Positions 23,330-24,767 of a stretch of DNA of 24,767 nt are shown in pieces; positions within the stretch are counted from its first letter, which is position 1; every line of letters begins with the position of its first letter. Origin of the DNA: an uncultured Collinsella sp. (GTDB taxonomy: Bacteria > Actinomycetota > Coriobacteriia > Coriobacteriales > Coriobacteriaceae); contig CABUDZ010000022.1 of the NCBI GenBank assembly GCA_902490445.1, forward strand, positions 1 through 24,767, written 5' to 3'. A model generated the notes under the pieces. The model was not told the origin of the DNA, did not search any database, and saw only the letters and a program-made list of their open reading frames with translations. Made by a program: the position numbers and the translations under genes.

Positions 23330-23368
23330 GACGACGGCGACCAAACCGTCATGGTTTAACTAAGCAGC

Positions 23369-23406
23369 GGGGCCCGGAGCGCAGTAAACGCTGCGCCCTG
23401 GGCCCC
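23369..23406 (+). terminator. GC-rich two-part hairpin after the topoisomerase operon
   Basis: GGGGCCC (23369-23375) pairs with GGGCCCC (23400-23406), and the inner GCGCAG (23379-23384) pairs with CTGCGC (23391-23396). It lies 40 bp past the topoisomerase stop and 23 bp from the end of the converging ATPase gene, so it probably ends transcripts from both sides. There is no T-run. Confidence 0.65.
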
Positions 23407-23428
23407 ATGCATTACACCAGCATCATCC

Positions 23429-24718
23429 CTATAGACAAAATGCCGCATAAAGTGGAACAGACATAAGCCCATCATTCATTCCAAAGGGCTTAGTCGATAG
23501 CCTGATAAGGCGTACGCCCGGATGGGTCTTTTTAAGTGAGGACAGGCTTCGAGATCTTGTGTTCTCTCCCGCCTTGACTTCAATCGCAGACAAGCATCCC
23601 TGCTTCTCTACTACAAAGTCGATTTCCGCACGATTATCTCGCGCCCAATAATGCAGCGGATAGCCCATGGCTGAAAGCTGTTGGGCGACGTAGTTTTCGG
23701 TAAGTGCACCCATGAATGTGCCGCCGATGCCGGCAAGAATATCGGCGCGTTGAGCACCGGCCTTGGAGACGAGCAGCCCTGTATCCGCCTGATAGATTTT
23801 AAAAGCAGAAGGGTTAACGAAGGCCTCTAAAGGGCTTTCGATCTGCCCGACTAGGCTGCAGCGCGCCACCGTACCCGACAATACAAGCCAGTCGAGAGCA
23901 TCTCCAAAGAGAGACGCATTGCCCCCCGCTCGCACTACCTTGTATTGAAATTTGCGATTCTCTTTGGCAAGCTGCTGTGGAATGGAATCGAAGCACGCAC
24001 GCGTCTTTGCGCTCAAGCGTTCATCAGCATATTTATTGGTGTCGGCGGAATATCCGTCGAGAATAATCCGATGCTTTTCGGCCACATCAATGATTGACTG
24101 ATCATCGATATACGTTTGGACCGCCTCGGGCATTCCGCCAACAACAAGATACTGTCGATAGAGCCTAAGCGCCTTTTCATGAAGGCTTGGCGCAAGAGGA
24201 CCCATTAACTCGAATGACGAGCGTATCTCATCGACCAGCTGATCGTGCCCCATTGCCCAGAGAAACTCCTCGAAATCGAGTGGAGTCATCTCGATCAAGT
24301 CGGTCTTTCCGACGGGGAACGAATACGACTGATGGTTAATGGCAACCCCAAGAAGCGACCCGGCAGCCGCAACGTAATACTCGGGAGCATCTTCGCAAAA
24401 GTATTTAAGGGAAGTGAGCGCTTCCTCGCATGCCTGGATCTCGTCAATGAACAGTAAGGTTTTGCCAGGCACGATACGCTGTCCCGTACGAGCCTCGATC
24501 GCGCGCACAATCGAATGAGGGTCAAGACCGCCCGAAAAATCCGCTCGCGCCGACCGGTCGTTCTCAAGATTAACGTAGACAACCGATTCGAAAAGATCCT
24601 GGGCGTACGTTCTGAGCAAATAGGTCTTGCCACACTGGCGCACGCCTTTGACCAGCAAAGGTTTTCTATCAGCTCTGTCTCGCCATTCCCTAAGTAGCTC
24701 GTCTGCCTTGCGACGCAT
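23429..24718 (-). CDS. AAA_14/DUF4143 family ATPase
   Basis: The 429-residue protein has Walker A GVRQCGKT (25-32), Walker B LLFIDEIQ (88-95) and the sensor-like AAAGSLLG near 120, matching the AAA_14 group. The C-terminal half is the DUF4143 region, with FKIYQADTGLL and a closing AEIDFVVE...AIEVKAG (Asp367, Glu380, Lys382), resembling the PD-(D/E)XK nuclease core. These ATPases are common in gut bacteria and archaea, often in many copies, and their function is not established. I chose the ATG at 24718, with GGGAAGG about 6 nt upstream, over the in-frame TTG at 24724. It stands alone, with a converging operon on one side and the window edge on the other. Codon use is less GC-biased than its neighbours, possibly from transfer. 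Confidence 0.92.
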   Translation of the reverse strand: MRRKADELLREWRDRADRKPLLVKGVRQCGKTYLLRTYAQDLFESVVYVNLENDRSARADFSGGLDPHSIVRAIEARTGQRIVPGKTLLFIDEIQACEEALTSLKYFCEDAPEYYVAAAGSLLGVAINHQSYSFPVGKTDLIEMTPLDFEEFLWAMGHDQLVDEIRSSFELMGPLAPSLHEKALRLYRQYLVVGGMPEAVQTYIDDQSIIDVAEKHRIILDGYSADTNKYADERLSAKTRACFDSIPQQLAKENRKFQYKVVRAGGNASLFGDALDWLVLSGTVARCSLVGQIESPLEAFVNPSAFKIYQADTGLLVSKAGAQRADILAGIGGTFMGALTENYVAQQLSAMGYPLHYWARDNRAEIDFVVEKQGCLSAIEVKAGENTRSRSLSSLKKTHPGVRLIRLSTKPFGMNDGLMSVPLYAAFCL

Positions 24719-24753
24719 ACGCAACCTTCCCTCATTAACTTCTGTTTGACAAT

Positions 24754-24759
24754 ATTTTA
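24754..24759 (-). promoter_or_regulatory. Possible -10 box of the AAA_14 ATPase gene
   Basis: TAAAAT reads on the minus strand at 24759-24754, about 35 bp before the start codon. Its -35 would lie beyond the window edge, so the promoter cannot be confirmed. Confidence 0.3.
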
Positions 24760-24767
24760 ACGCGGAT

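Noticed and set aside
22094..23344. 416-codon minus-strand open frame opposite the ParC/GyrA-like gene
   Set aside because: It has the same shadow pattern and no motifs.

Overview
The window is GC-rich bacterial chromosome. Its gene content and codon style fit an anaerobic gut Actinobacterium of the Coriobacteriia, most like Collinsella. That assignment is inferred from gene families and not proven. I see no rRNA, tRNA, CRISPR array or complete transposon.

Layout. 1-1232 (-): 5' part of an MFS transporter that runs off the left edge, preceded by a promoter and palindromic operator. 1392-4646 (-): a MacB-type ABC transporter with ATPase and FtsX permease in one chain. 4868-6559 (-): a CoA-disulfide-reductase-like flavoprotein fused to a rhodanese domain, with an N-terminally truncated second rhodanese remnant just upstream (6562-6714). 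6786-8835 (-): a compact redox cassette made of a tiny CD1871A-like membrane protein, a polyferredoxin-type membrane 4Fe-4S protein and a TlpA-like thioredoxin lipoprotein, ending in a strong intrinsic terminator. 8925-10741 (+): a divergent OmpR-type response regulator and histidine kinase. 10861-11841 (-): the ATP-pyrophosphatase half of GMP synthase, with no glutaminase domain. 12139-13143 (+): a LuxR-type regulator. 13299-17687 (+): a 1462-residue exported protein with a twin-arginine-like signal and a C-terminal LAGTG sorting motif. 17778-18602 (-): an XRE regulator and a four-helix membrane protein in an operon with a very good sigma-70 promoter. 18603-19045: an AT-rich intergenic stretch with several inverted repeats and a CTAT microsatellite. 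19046-23329 (+): an atypical type IIA topoisomerase pair (ParE/GyrB-like and ParC/GyrA-like). 23429-24718 (-): an AAA_14/DUF4143 ATPase.

Links. The redox cassette plausibly moves electrons across the membrane to an extracytoplasmic thioredoxin, and the divergent two-component system is a natural candidate regulator. The LuxR regulator sits directly upstream of the large surface protein and may control it. Two copies of an 85-bp double-hairpin repeat (about 82% identical) and a third hairpin-only copy lie at gene ends. They look like REP/MITE-type elements.

Most notable: a CD1871A-like mini-protein whose CxxC appears as CLEY, the large LAXTG protein, the 85-bp repeat family, the atypical topoisomerase with Ala at the quinolone-critical Ser position, the stand-alone GMP synthase ATPase subunit, and the truncated rhodanese.
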